NCBI RefSeq assembly: GCF_045062745.1
Contig: NZ_JBJGED010000006.1
Location: 124,001-188,000, forward strand
DNA length: 64,000 bases
Source of the DNA: Paenibacillus_AA sp045062745
GTDB taxonomy: Bacteria; Bacillota; Bacilli; Paenibacillales; NBRC-103111
Reading direction: 5' to 3'
The position numbers and the translations under genes are program-made. This document shows, one piece after another, positions 40,540 through 49,692 of the stretch (positions within the stretch are counted from its first letter, which is position 1; every line of letters begins with the position of its first letter). The notes below the pieces were generated by a model. It saw only the letters and a list, made by a program, of their open reading frames with translations. It was not told the origin of the DNA and ran no database searches.

Positions 40540-41210
40540 CCCTTCACCTCCAGCCGGTAGCCGAGCCCGCGGATCGTGCTGATTTTAACCCCTGTCTTCT
40601 CCTCGGGGAAGCGGTCCCGCAGCCGTTTGATATGCACATCGAGCGTGCGCTCATCGCCCTCATAGTCATAGCCCCACACCTGCTCGATCAACTGATCGCG
40701 GAGCAGGGTGACGCCCGGATAGCTGGACAGCAGGAACAGCAGCTCGAACTCCTTCAGCGGCAGCGTAATCGCCTCCCGCCCGATGCGGCAGTCGAACGTT
40801 TGCCGGTCGAGCATCAGCTCCCCGACCTGCACTTGTTGGGAGGCCGCGATCCGATAGCGCTTGAGCAGAGCCTTTACGCGCGCGAGCAGCTCCGGGGCGG
40901 CGAACGGCTTGACCAAGTAGTCGTCCGTGCCCAGGTCGAAGCCTTTCACCTTCTGCGCCGTCTCGCCGAGCGCCGTCAGCATGAGCAGGGGCAGGTCGTA
41001 CAGCTCGCGCAGCTCCCTGCACAGCGTCCAGCCATCCATCCCCGGCATCATGATGTCCAAGATCACGAGGTCCGCCGGCTGGGTCTCCATGACCCTTAGC
41101 GCTTCCTCTCCGTTCTCCGCCTCCGCCACGTCGAAGCCTTCGCGCTTCAGTACGTGATGGATCAGCTCGCGGATATGCGCATCATCGTCGACGACTAAGA
41201 TTTTGGCCAT
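40536..41210 (-). CDS. OmpR/PhoB-family response regulator, HssR-like
   Basis: The protein has 224 residues. Asp 52 (LVILDIMMPGMDG) is the phosphoacceptor, with Asp 8-10 and Lys 101 (DYLVKPF) completing the receiver. The C-terminal winged helix includes LPLKEFELLFLLSSYPG and DERTLDVHIKRLRDRF. The receiver and the LLKRYRIAAS linker recall HssR, the haem-stress regulator, but no hrtAB-type efflux genes are adjacent, so that role is only suggested. GGGAGG precedes the ATG. It is co-transcribed with the kinase downstream. Confidence 0.92.
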   Translation of the reverse strand: MAKILVVDDDAHIRELIHHVLKREGFDVAEAENGEEALRVMETQPADLVILDIMMPGMDGWTLCRELRELYDLPLLMLTALGETAQKVKGFDLGTDDYLVKPFAAPELLARVKALLKRYRIAASQQVQVGELMLDRQTFDCRIGREAITLPLKEFELLFLLSSYPGVTLLRDQLIEQVWGYDYEGDERTLDVHIKRLRDRFPEEKTGVKISTIRGLGYRLEVKG

Positions 41211-41428
41211 GGGTTTTCCTCCCTTTGGGCATCAGGACTTGTTCTTCCAGTTTATCGGTTTCGCTCCGCTCTCGTAAACATGATCGAGCAAACGTGCCGG
41301 AGCACCGGGCCAAGACACCGAGCGTCCGACAGCTCGCGCCAGCTTCCTTTGCTCTACCTCATAAGATAAGGCAGATATATGAACTGAATATGAACGGGGA
41401 GGGCAAGGTGAGGCTAAGTGCTGTGCTG

Positions 41429-41560
41429 TTAGGCAAAGTGAACAATTAAGAAGGGTAACCTAAACTATTAGCGAAAGGTTGGTTTACTAATCGGTAGAAT
41501 CGACCGAAAACCAGGCGGAAGTTGTAAAGGTACCCTTCTTATTTGTAAGCTTTGCCTTAT
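41429..41560. repeat. Palindromic intergenic element with 30-bp imperfect terminal inverted repeats
   Basis: The gap 41211-41736 has no gene. TTAGGCAAAG...AAGAAGGGTAACC (41429-41460) and GGTACCCTTCTT...CTTTGCC (41529-41560) are imperfect inverted copies around a 68-base centre. The reverse complement of the right arm (GCTTACAAATAAGAAGGG) resembles the left arm of the element at 5462, suggesting one dispersed family. Confidence 0.55.
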
Positions 41561-41736
41561 TACGCTATAAAAAGCCCTGTTCAGATTCCGGTGAGGCTTC
41601 CTGCTGGGACTTGTTTAGCGAAGTTAAGTTGAAATAAAGGATATGCAATTATGCAAATGGATGCATGGCTTCTGTCCCATTGTGTGATTAAGATGAAACT
41701 ATAGATATGACACAATCATATAGGGAGTGGTATGCC

Positions 41737-43989
41737 ATGATCAATGAAACCGTACGCGCGGACATTACCGTCGTGGGCGGCGGGCTGGCCGGCGTGAGCG
41801 CCGCCATCGCGGCCGCGAGGCTAGGGCAGACGGTGTCGCTCGTGAACAATCGCCCCGTCCTGGGGGGCAATTCGAGCAGCGAGGTCCGGGTGTGGGTGTG
41901 CGGCGCCACCGGACACGGCATTCACCGGTACGCACGCGAGACCGGCATCATGGGGGAGCTGTTCATCGAGAATCAGTACCGCAACATCGAAGGGAACCCG
42001 TACTACTGGGACATGGTCGTGCACGAAGCGGTACGCGCCGAGCCGAACATCACGCTGTTCCTGAACACGGACGTGCATGAGGTCGAAGCCGACGGCGATG
42101 AAAACACCCGGACGATCCGGTCCGTGACGGGCTGGATGATGGCGTCCGAGCGGCGGATCCGCTTCGAAAGTCCCGTCTACCTCGATTGTACGGGTGACGG
42201 GCTTGTCGGCTTCCTCGCCGGAGCCAAGCACCGCATCGGCCGCGAGGCGCGGGAGGAGTACAACGAAGAATGGGCGCCGCATGTCGCCGACAGCATTACG
42301 CTGGGCAGCACGCTGCTGTTCTACACGAAGGATGTGGGCCATCCGGTCCGCTACGTTCCCCCCAGCTTCGCCAAGGACATCACGAAGACGACGATTCCGG
42401 AGCGGCGCATTATCCGCAGCGGCGACAACGGCTGCGCCTATTGGTGGATCGAATGGGGCGGCGAGCTGGACACGGTCCATGACAACGAACGCATCCGCGA
42501 CGAGCTGTGGTCGGTCATCTACGGCATCTGGGATTATATCAAAAATTCCGGCAAATTCGATGCGGCGAATATGACGTTGGAGTGGGTCGGTTCGATTCCA
42601 GGCAAGCGGGAGTACCGCCGCTTCGTCGGCGATTACGTGCTGAACCAGAACGACATTCTCGCCCAGCGCGAATTCGAGGACCGCGTCGCCTTCGGCGGCT
42701 GGTCGATCGACCTGCATCCGCCTCAAGGCGTTTACTCGACGGAGGCCGGCTCCAAGCATCTGCATATGGACGGCATCTACCACATCCCGTTCCGGTCGCT
42801 CTACTCCGCGAACGTGAACAACATGCTGATGGCCGGCCGCGACATCAGCGCGACGCATGTGGCCTTCGGCACGACCCGCGTCATGGCGACGTGCGCCGTC
42901 ATCGGCGAAGCCGCCGGCACCGGCGCGGCGCTGTGTGCCGCCAAAGGCGTGTCGGCACGAACGCTGCACGCGGAGCACCTGCAGGAGCTGCAGCAGACGC
43001 TGCTGCGGCAGGACGCTTCCGTCATCGGCATTCGGAACGAGGACCCGCTCGATTTGGCGCGTCGCGCCAGCCTCAGCGCTTCGTCGACGCTCACCCGGTT
43101 CGCGGTGGAGAAGACCGCAGGGGCGGTCGCCCTCACGACCGACATCGGGCTGACCGTGCCCGTCGACCCCGCGCTCGACGGCTTGGAGCTGCTCGTCGAT
43201 GCGAGCGAGGACACGGATTTGACCGTCGAGCTGTGGAGCACCGGGCGCTTGGAGAACTACGTGCCCCACACGCAAATAGGCTCGGCGACGGCTTCCGTCT
43301 CGCGCGGCGGGCTGCGTTGGGTGAAGCTCGACCTCGCCTGGACCCCGGGAACGCCGCAGAACGCCTTCCTTGTCGTAAAGGCGAACGAGGCGCTCGCTCT
43401 GCACTTCAGCGACACGCCGCGCAGCGGCAGCATCGCGTTCTGGAAAGGCGCCAAGCCTCGCGTGTCGGCTTCGCTCGAGGAGCACCAGCCGGAGCAGCTG
43501 GTGGTGCAATGGAACATGCGCCGCTTCATGCGGCAGACGCCTTGCTTCCGCCTGACGGCGCCTACCTCGGCTTTCGCGCCGGAGAAGGCGACCGACGGCT
43601 ACCTCCGCCCGTACGGAGGACCGCACCTGTGGTCCTCCGAGGAGGTCGCCGCCGGCCGGGAGGAATGGCTCGAGCTGCAGTGGGCGCAGCCGGTGCAGGT
43701 CGGGACCGTTCACGTCGTCTTCAATGACGATGTGAACGAGGACCTGATCAACCTGCACCATCACAAGACGCCGTTCGAGGCGATCCCCGATCTCGTCCGG
43801 GACTACCGGATCGAGGCCGCTACCGCCGACGGCGGCTGGCAGGTTGTCGCGGAGTACCGCGACAACCACAAGCGCAAGCGCGTGCATGCGCTTGCTGCTG
43901 CGGTGACGACGGACCGCCTCCGCGTCGTCGTCGAAGCGACGAACGGCGGCCGGTTCGCCGAGATCATTGAAGTGCGGGCGTACGCCTAA
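41737..43989 (+). CDS. FAD-dependent oxidoreductase with C-terminal accessory domain
   Basis: The protein has 750 residues. ATG 41737 follows GGGAG by 9 bases. ADITVVGGGLAGVSAAIAAARLG is the FAD dinucleotide-binding motif and RPVLGGNSSSEVRVWV the family signature of the FAD_oxidored group. MLMAGRDISATHVAFGTTRVMATCAVIGEAAGTGAALC closes the FAD domain near residue 410. The remaining 300 residues look like a beta-sandwich (HLWSSEEVAAGREEWLELQWAQPVQVG) similar to discoidin-like modules. No signal peptide. Members are predicted sugar or xylan-associated oxidoreductases with unknown reactions. A strong terminator separates it from the convergent AraC gene. Confidence 0.82.
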   Translation: MINETVRADITVVGGGLAGVSAAIAAARLGQTVSLVNNRPVLGGNSSSEVRVWVCGATGHGIHRYARETGIMGELFIENQYRNIEGNPYYWDMVVHEAVRAEPNITLFLNTDVHEVEADGDENTRTIRSVTGWMMASERRIRFESPVYLDCTGDGLVGFLAGAKHRIGREAREEYNEEWAPHVADSITLGSTLLFYTKDVGHPVRYVPPSFAKDITKTTIPERRIIRSGDNGCAYWWIEWGGELDTVHDNERIRDELWSVIYGIWDYIKNSGKFDAANMTLEWVGSIPGKREYRRFVGDYVLNQNDILAQREFEDRVAFGGWSIDLHPPQGVYSTEAGSKHLHMDGIYHIPFRSLYSANVNNMLMAGRDISATHVAFGTTRVMATCAVIGEAAGTGAALCAAKGVSARTLHAEHLQELQQTLLRQDASVIGIRNEDPLDLARRASLSASSTLTRFAVEKTAGAVALTTDIGLTVPVDPALDGLELLVDASEDTDLTVELWSTGRLENYVPHTQIGSATASVSRGGLRWVKLDLAWTPGTPQNAFLVVKANEALALHFSDTPRSGSIAFWKGAKPRVSASLEEHQPEQLVVQWNMRRFMRQTPCFRLTAPTSAFAPEKATDGYLRPYGGPHLWSSEEVAAGREEWLELQWAQPVQVGTVHVVFNDDVNEDLINLHHHKTPFEAIPDLVRDYRIEAATADGGWQVVAEYRDNHKRKRVHALAAAVTTDRLRVVVEATNGGRFAEIIEVRAYA

Positions 43990-43993
43990 CGAA

Positions 43994-44039
43994 CGAACAG
44001 GCGGGAAGGATCGGGCAACCGGTCCTTCCCGCCTGTTCG
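43994..44039. terminator. Bidirectional terminator between convergent genes
   Basis: CGAACAGGCGGGAAGGA and its exact complement form a 17-bp stem with a 12-base loop, filling the gap between the stops at 43989 and 44042. GGTTT follows on the plus strand. Confidence 0.88.
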
Positions 44040-44041
44040 GT

Positions 44042-44938
44042 TTATAGCCCGCCCTCGGAACCGGCCACCGCCCGGCTGCGCCGGTACTCGGTGGGAGACG
44101 AGCCGGTCCAGCGCTTGAATTGCTTGCTGAAGTGCAGTCCGTCCTGGAAGCCGAGCTTCGCGGCGATCTGTTCGAGCGACTGGCCCGGCTCGTCCAGCTC
44201 AAGCCGGCACCGGTGCAGCACGAGGTTCGACATGTACGTCTGCGGCGAGACGTGGAAGGTACGCCGGAACATCCGGTAGCAGTACGACGAACTGTACCCC
44301 AGCTCTTCCGTTATGCGGCCGATGGCGCCTCGGGACGGCTCGGCCCCGAACCGCCCTTCCCGGACCCCGCGCTCGATCCGCTCCGCAAGCCGATACGCGA
44401 TCAACGTGCCTGCATCCGGCAAAGCCCGCTCCCGCTCCATGCTGCCCATAACCGCGAACAGCACGAACAGGTGGGAAACGAGCTTCATGCGTAAAGACGG
44501 ATGGCTCCTCTCCCGCGGTCCGCCGTCGCTCCGCATCGTCTCGATCAGCTGCCCCAGCGGATGGCGCAGTTCCCGTTCCAGCGGGGAATCCTTCGGGTGC
44601 AGACCGCAGAGAGACTGGCTCAGGATGGAGCGCAGCTCGTAATCCTCCACGTCGAAATGCAAGGCGAAATAGATGATGGGACGTCCCCGGGTTCCCAGGA
44701 CTTGCCGCTGAAGTCCAGGCCGTACGAGGAGAATGTCCCCCGCCGTCATGCGGTACTCGTGATTTCCGATCCGTACCTCTTGGATCCCTTCCAGGAGCAC
44801 ATTCAATTCGAAAATGGGGAAGCTGATCTGGTGGGTCCACCAAGGCACCAACGTTTTGCGCCAATGGGACTCGTAAATTCGGATCCCCAGCTCCATATTC
44901 GGCATCCACATCGTTTCATAGCGATCCCCCTCGTACAA
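44042..44938 (-). CDS. AraC-family transcriptional regulator
   Basis: The protein has 298 residues from TTG 44938, which has GGAGGGGG upstream. The N-terminal cupin part (WWTHQISFPIFELNVLLEG, MTAGDILLVRPGLQRQV) is the ligand sensor. The C-terminal 100 residues hold the paired HTHs: AIGRITEELGYSSSYCYRMFRRTFHVSPQTYM and SLEQIAAKLGFQDGLHFSKQFKRWTGSSPTEYR. It is divergent from the secreted propeller gene, whose promoter has a two-turn direct repeat against the -35, the expected target. Confidence 0.92.
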   Translation of the reverse strand: MYEGDRYETMWMPNMELGIRIYESHWRKTLVPWWTHQISFPIFELNVLLEGIQEVRIGNHEYRMTAGDILLVRPGLQRQVLGTRGRPIIYFALHFDVEDYELRSILSQSLCGLHPKDSPLERELRHPLGQLIETMRSDGGPRERSHPSLRMKLVSHLFVLFAVMGSMERERALPDAGTLIAYRLAERIERGVREGRFGAEPSRGAIGRITEELGYSSSYCYRMFRRTFHVSPQTYMSNLVLHRCRLELDEPGQSLEQIAAKLGFQDGLHFSKQFKRWTGSSPTEYRRSRAVAGSEGGL

Positions 44939-44988
44939 CCGGCCCCCTCCTCGCGCATCCTCCTATATTCATAGCCTAATCATAGCAC

Positions 44989-45048
44989 GATCTGTCCATA
45001 TCCAGACAAGATCTGTCCATTCAGGCCCCCGGCAGACGCAGGCATACT
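44989..45048 (+). promoter_or_regulatory. AraC-type operator and promoter of propeller gene
   Basis: GATCTGTCCAT occurs exactly at 44989-44999 and 45010-45020, a direct repeat of 21 bp. The second copy overlaps a TTCAGG -35 (45020-45025), 17 bases from CATACT (45043-45048). This is the class II arrangement for AraC activators. Confidence 0.65.
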
Positions 45049-45079
45049 AAAAGAGAATCCAATACTAAGGAGGGAACTG

Positions 45080-47554
45080 ATGACAATGAGAAGCAAGATG
45101 ATCCAACTATGCGTGCTGACGGCTCTGCTGCTGGGGCTGCTGGGCGCGCAGACGGCATTCGCCGCAGACAAGCTGATCGGCAATTTCGGTTTTGAAAGCG
45201 GTCTCACCAGCTGGTCGCCATGGGGCGGCACCGGCGCAGCCAGCTCGAGCACGGCCCAGCAGCATTCGGGTTCGTACAGCGCCAAGATCACGGACACGAG
45301 CACGACGGTGCAGTACGGCTTGGAGAGCGCCAAAATCGCCATTTCACCGAGCAAAACGTACATGATCTACGCGTGGGCGTATATTCAGAGCGGCAGCGCC
45401 GATCTGTACATCCGCTTCTACGACAGCAATCAAACATACATCTCCACTGCCTTCGTCTCGAAGAGCACCCCGGTTAACGAATGGACATATATGAAGGTTA
45501 AAGCAGCTTCTCCGGCTAACGCAGCCTATGCGACCGCGCTCGTCTACTCGAACGCCGCCAACACCGGGACGGTCTATTGGGACGATGTGTTCCTGACCGC
45601 CGACTTCACGAACCTGGACGCCCAGGTCTACGGAGAAGCGCCGATCCATTCCGCGGTATTCGGTAAGGACGCCGCCAATGAGGATGTCATCTATGCCGTA
45701 GCGGACGGATCGATCCAAGATCCGGTCACCTCCCCGGCCAAGCTGACAATCGTCGACTTCAACGCGAACACCGTCGTCGCGACCAAGCCGCTGAACGGCT
45801 CCGGCGCTTCGTGGGCGACCGTGAAAGCGACGGACAACAAAATCTACATGGGAACGGTGAATAACGGACATCTGTATCAATATACGCCTGGAGCGGCCAA
45901 TGTCGTTGATCTCGGGGTTGCGGTACCGGGAGAATATCACGTATACTCCCTGGCGGCCGGCGTGGGTGGCAAGGTGTATGGCGGAACGGCCAACAACGCC
46001 AAGCTGTTCCGCTATGATGTCGCCAATGGCTTCATGGAGATCCAGGCCGCTAATCCGGTCGCGGCGGGGGAAACTTACGTGCGCAGCCTGGCCTACGATA
46101 TGGCGAACAACAAGACATATCTGGGCACCGGCACGGACGGCCGCCTGATCTACTTCGACAACAATACGGGCAACCGGTATGACATCCTGCCCAGCGCGTA
46201 CAACAGCGATACATTCGTGTATACCTTGGATTACACCGGGGACCGCCTGTTCGCAGGGTTGCGGAACAGTAACAAGATGCTCGTCTTCAATATCGTGCAT
46301 AATGCAGGCTCAGCTCCCACCGTTACCCTCGATACGGAAATTCCGGTCGTAAACTCGCTCGGGGTCTCGGATGAGCATAACGGCAACGTGTACTACACGG
46401 TCGGCGGCCAGCTGCACGCTTACAACATCGCTTCCAAGACGGACACCAACCTGAACGTCACTGTAGGCTTTAATGCCGTAGCCGATATCGGGGTCGTGCA
46501 GCTGACCGATCAGACCAATTGGCCGGGATATTCCGTGGTGACGCTCGGTCAGGTTAGCGGCGGCATCCAACTGTTCAAGTACAATCTCCAGACGGGAGCA
46601 ACCGCGCTCATCCCGCTCGATTTTCCGGATACGCCGACTTCCATTCGCAGCGTCGCCTCCGGCCCCGACGGCAACATCTATTCGTCCGGCTACCTCACCG
46701 GAGGACTCGGCAAGTATCAGCCGATTCGCAGCGATCTCACCGATACGATGTACGGCTTCGGTCAAGCCGAAGCGATGATGTCCTACAACGGCAAGCTGTA
46801 TCAGGGGATTTATCCCAAAGCCCATCTGGTCCAGTATGACCCTGCTACGAACATCAAGGCCGATCTGTTCGATCTGGAGGCCGAGGAGCAGGACCGCCCC
46901 TTCGGGCTCGCCGCCGGCGACGGCTATGTGTTCGTGGGGACATCCCCGGCGTACGGCAAGCTGGGCGGCGCCCTGACCGTCTATAACACGGCTACGAATG
47001 CCAGAACTACGGTGCGCAACATCGTCCAGGACCAAGCCGTGATTAGCCTGGCTTACCAGAACGGCTATGTGTACGGCGGTACCTCCGTCTGGGGCGGCGC
47101 GGGCACGACGCCGGCGGCGAGTCAAGCCGTCTTCTTCCGATACCAGGTGTCAACCGGCAACGTGACCACCTACACGCTGCCCGGCGTCAGCGCCAACTCC
47201 ATCCAGGCCATTACCGGGGTTACAGCGGACATCAACGGCAAGATTTTGTTCTGGGCGGAAGGCTATCTTATGAAGTACGACCCGACTACGAACACGATCG
47301 TCAACAAGGGACAAAAATATCCGATCAGTTATACGATCGGGCAAGCCAACGGGATCTTCAAGGATGGACTCATGCTGATCGGCAAGGGCGATCACGTATA
47401 CGGCACGATCGGCGGGAACCTGTTCGTGATCGACAAAACGACGGATGCCGTCACGACCATCCCGACCCCGACGGGAGCCAGCTGGATCGCGCAGGACGGC
47501 TTCGGGAACTTGTATTACGGCCACGACGACGATCTCTGGCGCTATGCGTTCTAG
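45080..47554 (+). CDS. Secreted carbohydrate-binding/beta-propeller protein
   Basis: The protein has 824 residues. AAGGAGG precedes the ATG. The signal peptide is cleaved after AFA (28). Residues about 30-175 (LIGNFGFESGLTSWSPWGGTG, HSGSYSAKITDTS, TVYWDDVFLTA) are a CBM4/9-like carbohydrate-binding domain. From 190 on, repeated blades such as KIYMGTVNNGHLYQYTPG, KTYLGTGTDGRLIYFDN, KLYQGIYPKAHLVQYDP and YVYGGTSVWGG form a seven- or eight-bladed propeller. The architecture suits an extracellular polysaccharide-binding or lyase protein; catalytic residues are not identifiable. It is probably activated by the divergent AraC protein. Confidence 0.8.
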   Translation: MTMRSKMIQLCVLTALLLGLLGAQTAFAADKLIGNFGFESGLTSWSPWGGTGAASSSTAQQHSGSYSAKITDTSTTVQYGLESAKIAISPSKTYMIYAWAYIQSGSADLYIRFYDSNQTYISTAFVSKSTPVNEWTYMKVKAASPANAAYATALVYSNAANTGTVYWDDVFLTADFTNLDAQVYGEAPIHSAVFGKDAANEDVIYAVADGSIQDPVTSPAKLTIVDFNANTVVATKPLNGSGASWATVKATDNKIYMGTVNNGHLYQYTPGAANVVDLGVAVPGEYHVYSLAAGVGGKVYGGTANNAKLFRYDVANGFMEIQAANPVAAGETYVRSLAYDMANNKTYLGTGTDGRLIYFDNNTGNRYDILPSAYNSDTFVYTLDYTGDRLFAGLRNSNKMLVFNIVHNAGSAPTVTLDTEIPVVNSLGVSDEHNGNVYYTVGGQLHAYNIASKTDTNLNVTVGFNAVADIGVVQLTDQTNWPGYSVVTLGQVSGGIQLFKYNLQTGATALIPLDFPDTPTSIRSVASGPDGNIYSSGYLTGGLGKYQPIRSDLTDTMYGFGQAEAMMSYNGKLYQGIYPKAHLVQYDPATNIKADLFDLEAEEQDRPFGLAAGDGYVFVGTSPAYGKLGGALTVYNTATNARTTVRNIVQDQAVISLAYQNGYVYGGTSVWGGAGTTPAASQAVFFRYQVSTGNVTTYTLPGVSANSIQAITGVTADINGKILFWAEGYLMKYDPTTNTIVNKGQKYPISYTIGQANGIFKDGLMLIGKGDHVYGTIGGNLFVIDKTTDAVTTIPTPTGASWIAQDGFGNLYYGHDDDLWRYAF

Positions 47555-47559
47555 CTCCT

Positions 47560-47617
47560 TCTCGGACACTCATGCAGGAAGCCGCCCCTCTCGGACACTC
47601 ATGCAGGAAGCCGCCCC
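47560..47617. repeat. Perfect 29-bp tandem duplication
   Basis: The segments 47560-47588 and 47589-47617 are identical (starting TCTCGGACACTCATG). The duplication repeats the left arm of the terminator stem that follows. Confidence 0.9.
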
Positions 47618-47635
47618 TCTCGGGCCGGCTTCCTG
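47604..47635. terminator. Terminator between convergent genes
   Basis: CAGGAAGCCG and CGGCTTCCTG pair over 10 bp. A second, identical left arm lies 29 bases upstream because of the duplication. No strong U tract on the plus strand. Confidence 0.7.
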
Positions 47636-47645
47636 TTCGTTGCTT

Positions 47646-48527
47646 TTACTCGTCCGGCGATCCCTGCATCCAATCCCGGTGCTTGCGCCGGTAATCCTGC
47701 GGAGGGAAACCCACCGCCTTCTTGAACATTCGCGCGAAATAGTTCGCGTCCTCGTACCCGAGCGCGTAAGCGATCTCCGCTACGCGCTCGTTCGAGCCGG
47801 CGAGCCGGTGCATGGCCATCGTCGCCTTCAGGCGATGCAGGTACTGCAGCGGCGGCAGGCCGGTATCGCGCAGGAACAGCTTGCGCAGGTGCGGCTCGCT
47901 CGTCCGCACGGCGTCGGCGAGCTGCCGCACCGTCGGCAGCGCATCCGGCCGCGCGGCCATCAGCGCGATCGCCTCGCGCACGCGCGGGTCGGTCCGGTCC
48001 GCACCCGTACCGATGCCCGCGCCCGCTGCGCCTGCCGCGCGGCCTGCGGCCAGCAGGCCGAGCAGCCGCAGCAAGCCGGCCTGCAGCAGCAGCGGCTTGC
48101 CGGCGCTGTCGGCCGCGGCGGCGTCCGCGAGCAGGCCGCGCAGCACGGCGGCGAGCTCGGCCGCCGCCGGATCCGCCGCGCGGCAGCAGCGCAGCGGGAA
48201 CCGCAGCGCTACCGGCCAGCGGCCGCCGCGGCCGAGCGGCAGGGGGAGCGCCGCCTCGAAGTTCAGGCTCACGATGCCAAGCGTGGCCGACTTGGCGTGG
48301 CAGGCGAGCCGGGTGCCCGGCGCCAGGAACAGCAAGTCCCCCGCCACGCACTCCAGCGGGGGACCGCCATCCGCTTCGAGGACGAGCATCCCATCCTCGA
48401 CGAGCCAGAACACCGCCTGCTCCAGCGTCCGGTCGGCGATGCGCCAAGTATGTGTGAGCGCATACCGCTTGATATGCAGGAAGCGAATCTGCATCGCTTC
48501 GGTAATGCGCCCTTCAATTGGCAGCAT
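47646..48527 (-). CDS. AraC-family transcriptional regulator
   Basis: The protein has 293 residues; AGGAGG lies 12 bases before the ATG. The N-terminal half is a cupin-like sensor (LECVAGDLLFLAPGTRLACHA). A very Ala/Leu-rich middle (about 118-170) links it to the DNA-binding domain: LPTVRQLADAVRTSEPHLRKLFLRDTG and VAEIAYALGYEDANYFARMFKKAVGFPPQDYR. The target is unknown; the closest genes are the convergent propeller protein and the dioxygenase gene upstream at 48809. Confidence 0.9.
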   Translation of the reverse strand: MLPIEGRITEAMQIRFLHIKRYALTHTWRIADRTLEQAVFWLVEDGMLVLEADGGPPLECVAGDLLFLAPGTRLACHAKSATLGIVSLNFEAALPLPLGRGGRWPVALRFPLRCCRAADPAAAELAAVLRGLLADAAAADSAGKPLLLQAGLLRLLGLLAAGRAAGAAGAGIGTGADRTDPRVREAIALMAARPDALPTVRQLADAVRTSEPHLRKLFLRDTGLPPLQYLHRLKATMAMHRLAGSNERVAEIAYALGYEDANYFARMFKKAVGFPPQDYRRKHRDWMQGSPDE

Positions 48528-48554
48528 GATCGAATCGCCCTCCTAACTGCTGCG

Positions 48555-48740
48555 AATAAAGGAAAAAATGTCCGTTATCCACCAACGTCGCCTGCATTTC
48601 TATCAAATAAAGAACAACTTTTCATCTATTCGCTGTCAGGAGCCGCGAAACCGGCATCCGATGGGCAATAGATGAAAAAAGTTCTTCTATTGCCCTCAGA
48701 TCCCCTCTTCCGACCCCATTAGCTGCAAATTTTTCCTCTA
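48555..48740. repeat. Palindromic intergenic repeats shared with 16.4 kb
   Basis: GGGCAATAG and CTATTGCCC close a 33-base palindrome (48663-48695) with GAA...TTC inside. An upstream copy near 48604-48632 is roughly inverted to it. The 21 bases at 48720-48740 are the exact inverse of 16421-16441. No gene is seen in 48528-48808. Confidence 0.65.
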
Positions 48741-48808
48741 CTCCATGCGCCATCCAGCCATCCAGCTATTCAGAACTGCCATCTAGTAGCGGTCCACCTT
48801 ACGACACC

Positions 48809-49573
48809 CTACTCCACCGGCACCTTCCCGACGATCGCGTCATTGTACCGGTGCGTATCGACCCCGCGTACGAGATACGTCTTGATCCGCTCCTTATCGC
48901 CGCCCCACTCGTCCATCTTGAACTTCACTTCCGGCGTCGTATAGCGGAGCGAGAACGCGACCCGCGGAATGGCCGACGTATTCGGCTTCGAGCCGTGGAA
49001 CGTCGCTTCGTTGAAGTAGACGACCTGGCCCGGCGTCATCTCCATGTCGACCACCTTCGACTCATCGATGAGCTTCTCGTCGATGCCTTGCTGGAACGCA
49101 CTTGCCGCGTCGCCAAGATCAACGTGCTCGGTCCGCTGACGGTGTGTACCCGGGAGGAGCCGAAGGCAGCCGTTCTCGACGACCGAATACCCGAGCGTCA
49201 CCCAAGCGGTTGCATTGATGGCGGGCTCCATCGGCCAATAGTTGATGTCCTGATGCCACGGAATGAACTTGCCGTTGCCCGGCTCCTTGTACCAGAAGTG
49301 CATCGCCCACAGGACGACGTTGTCGCCCAGAATTCGCTGAATCGGGTCGACGATGTTCGGGTGGGTCGCCAGCTCATACGCCCAACGGTGCCTTTGATGC
49401 CACGCGGACATGTTCGCCTTTGTCGGACCCGGCTCATACTTGGACATGCCGAGCGTGTCGAAGAACAGCTGATAGTAACGGTCGGCCTCCTCCAAGCTCA
49501 GTGCCTGCACCGGCCCGCTGAAGCCGACCTCGTGGAATTTCTCCAGGGAAAACGGGGTTCCTTGCTGAATCAT
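48809..49573 (-). CDS. Phytanoyl-CoA dioxygenase (PhyH) family protein
   Basis: The protein has 254 residues with AAGGAGG upstream. IPWHQDINYWP gives the iron ligands His 107 and Asp 109, ATFHGSKPN the second histidine (193), and arginines 204-210 (IPRVAFSLR) bind 2-oxoglutarate. NGCLRLLPGTHR is typical of the family. These are Fe(II)/2-oxoglutarate hydroxylases of diverse small molecules. It follows the sugar importer genes on the same strand after a 119-base gap, so it may process the imported compound. Confidence 0.9.
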   Translation of the reverse strand: MIQQGTPFSLEKFHEVGFSGPVQALSLEEADRYYQLFFDTLGMSKYEPGPTKANMSAWHQRHRWAYELATHPNIVDPIQRILGDNVVLWAMHFWYKEPGNGKFIPWHQDINYWPMEPAINATAWVTLGYSVVENGCLRLLPGTHRQRTEHVDLGDAASAFQQGIDEKLIDESKVVDMEMTPGQVVYFNEATFHGSKPNTSAIPRVAFSLRYTTPEVKFKMDEWGGDKERIKTYLVRGVDTHRYNDAIVGKVPVE

Positions 49574-49692
49574 AGCGCTTCCTCCTTGTATGGTAGCATG
49601 AAATGAGGTTCATGACATCATCATACAACCGCACCAACGCTTAACCCATTCCCCAAAACAATTATTCCTAGCACAAAACGCTCCATTCTCGC

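Noticed and set aside
41821..44202. 793-codon minus-strand open frame
   Set aside because: It is antisense to the FAD oxidoreductase and part of the AraC gene; no motif and a biased Arg/Ala/Val content.
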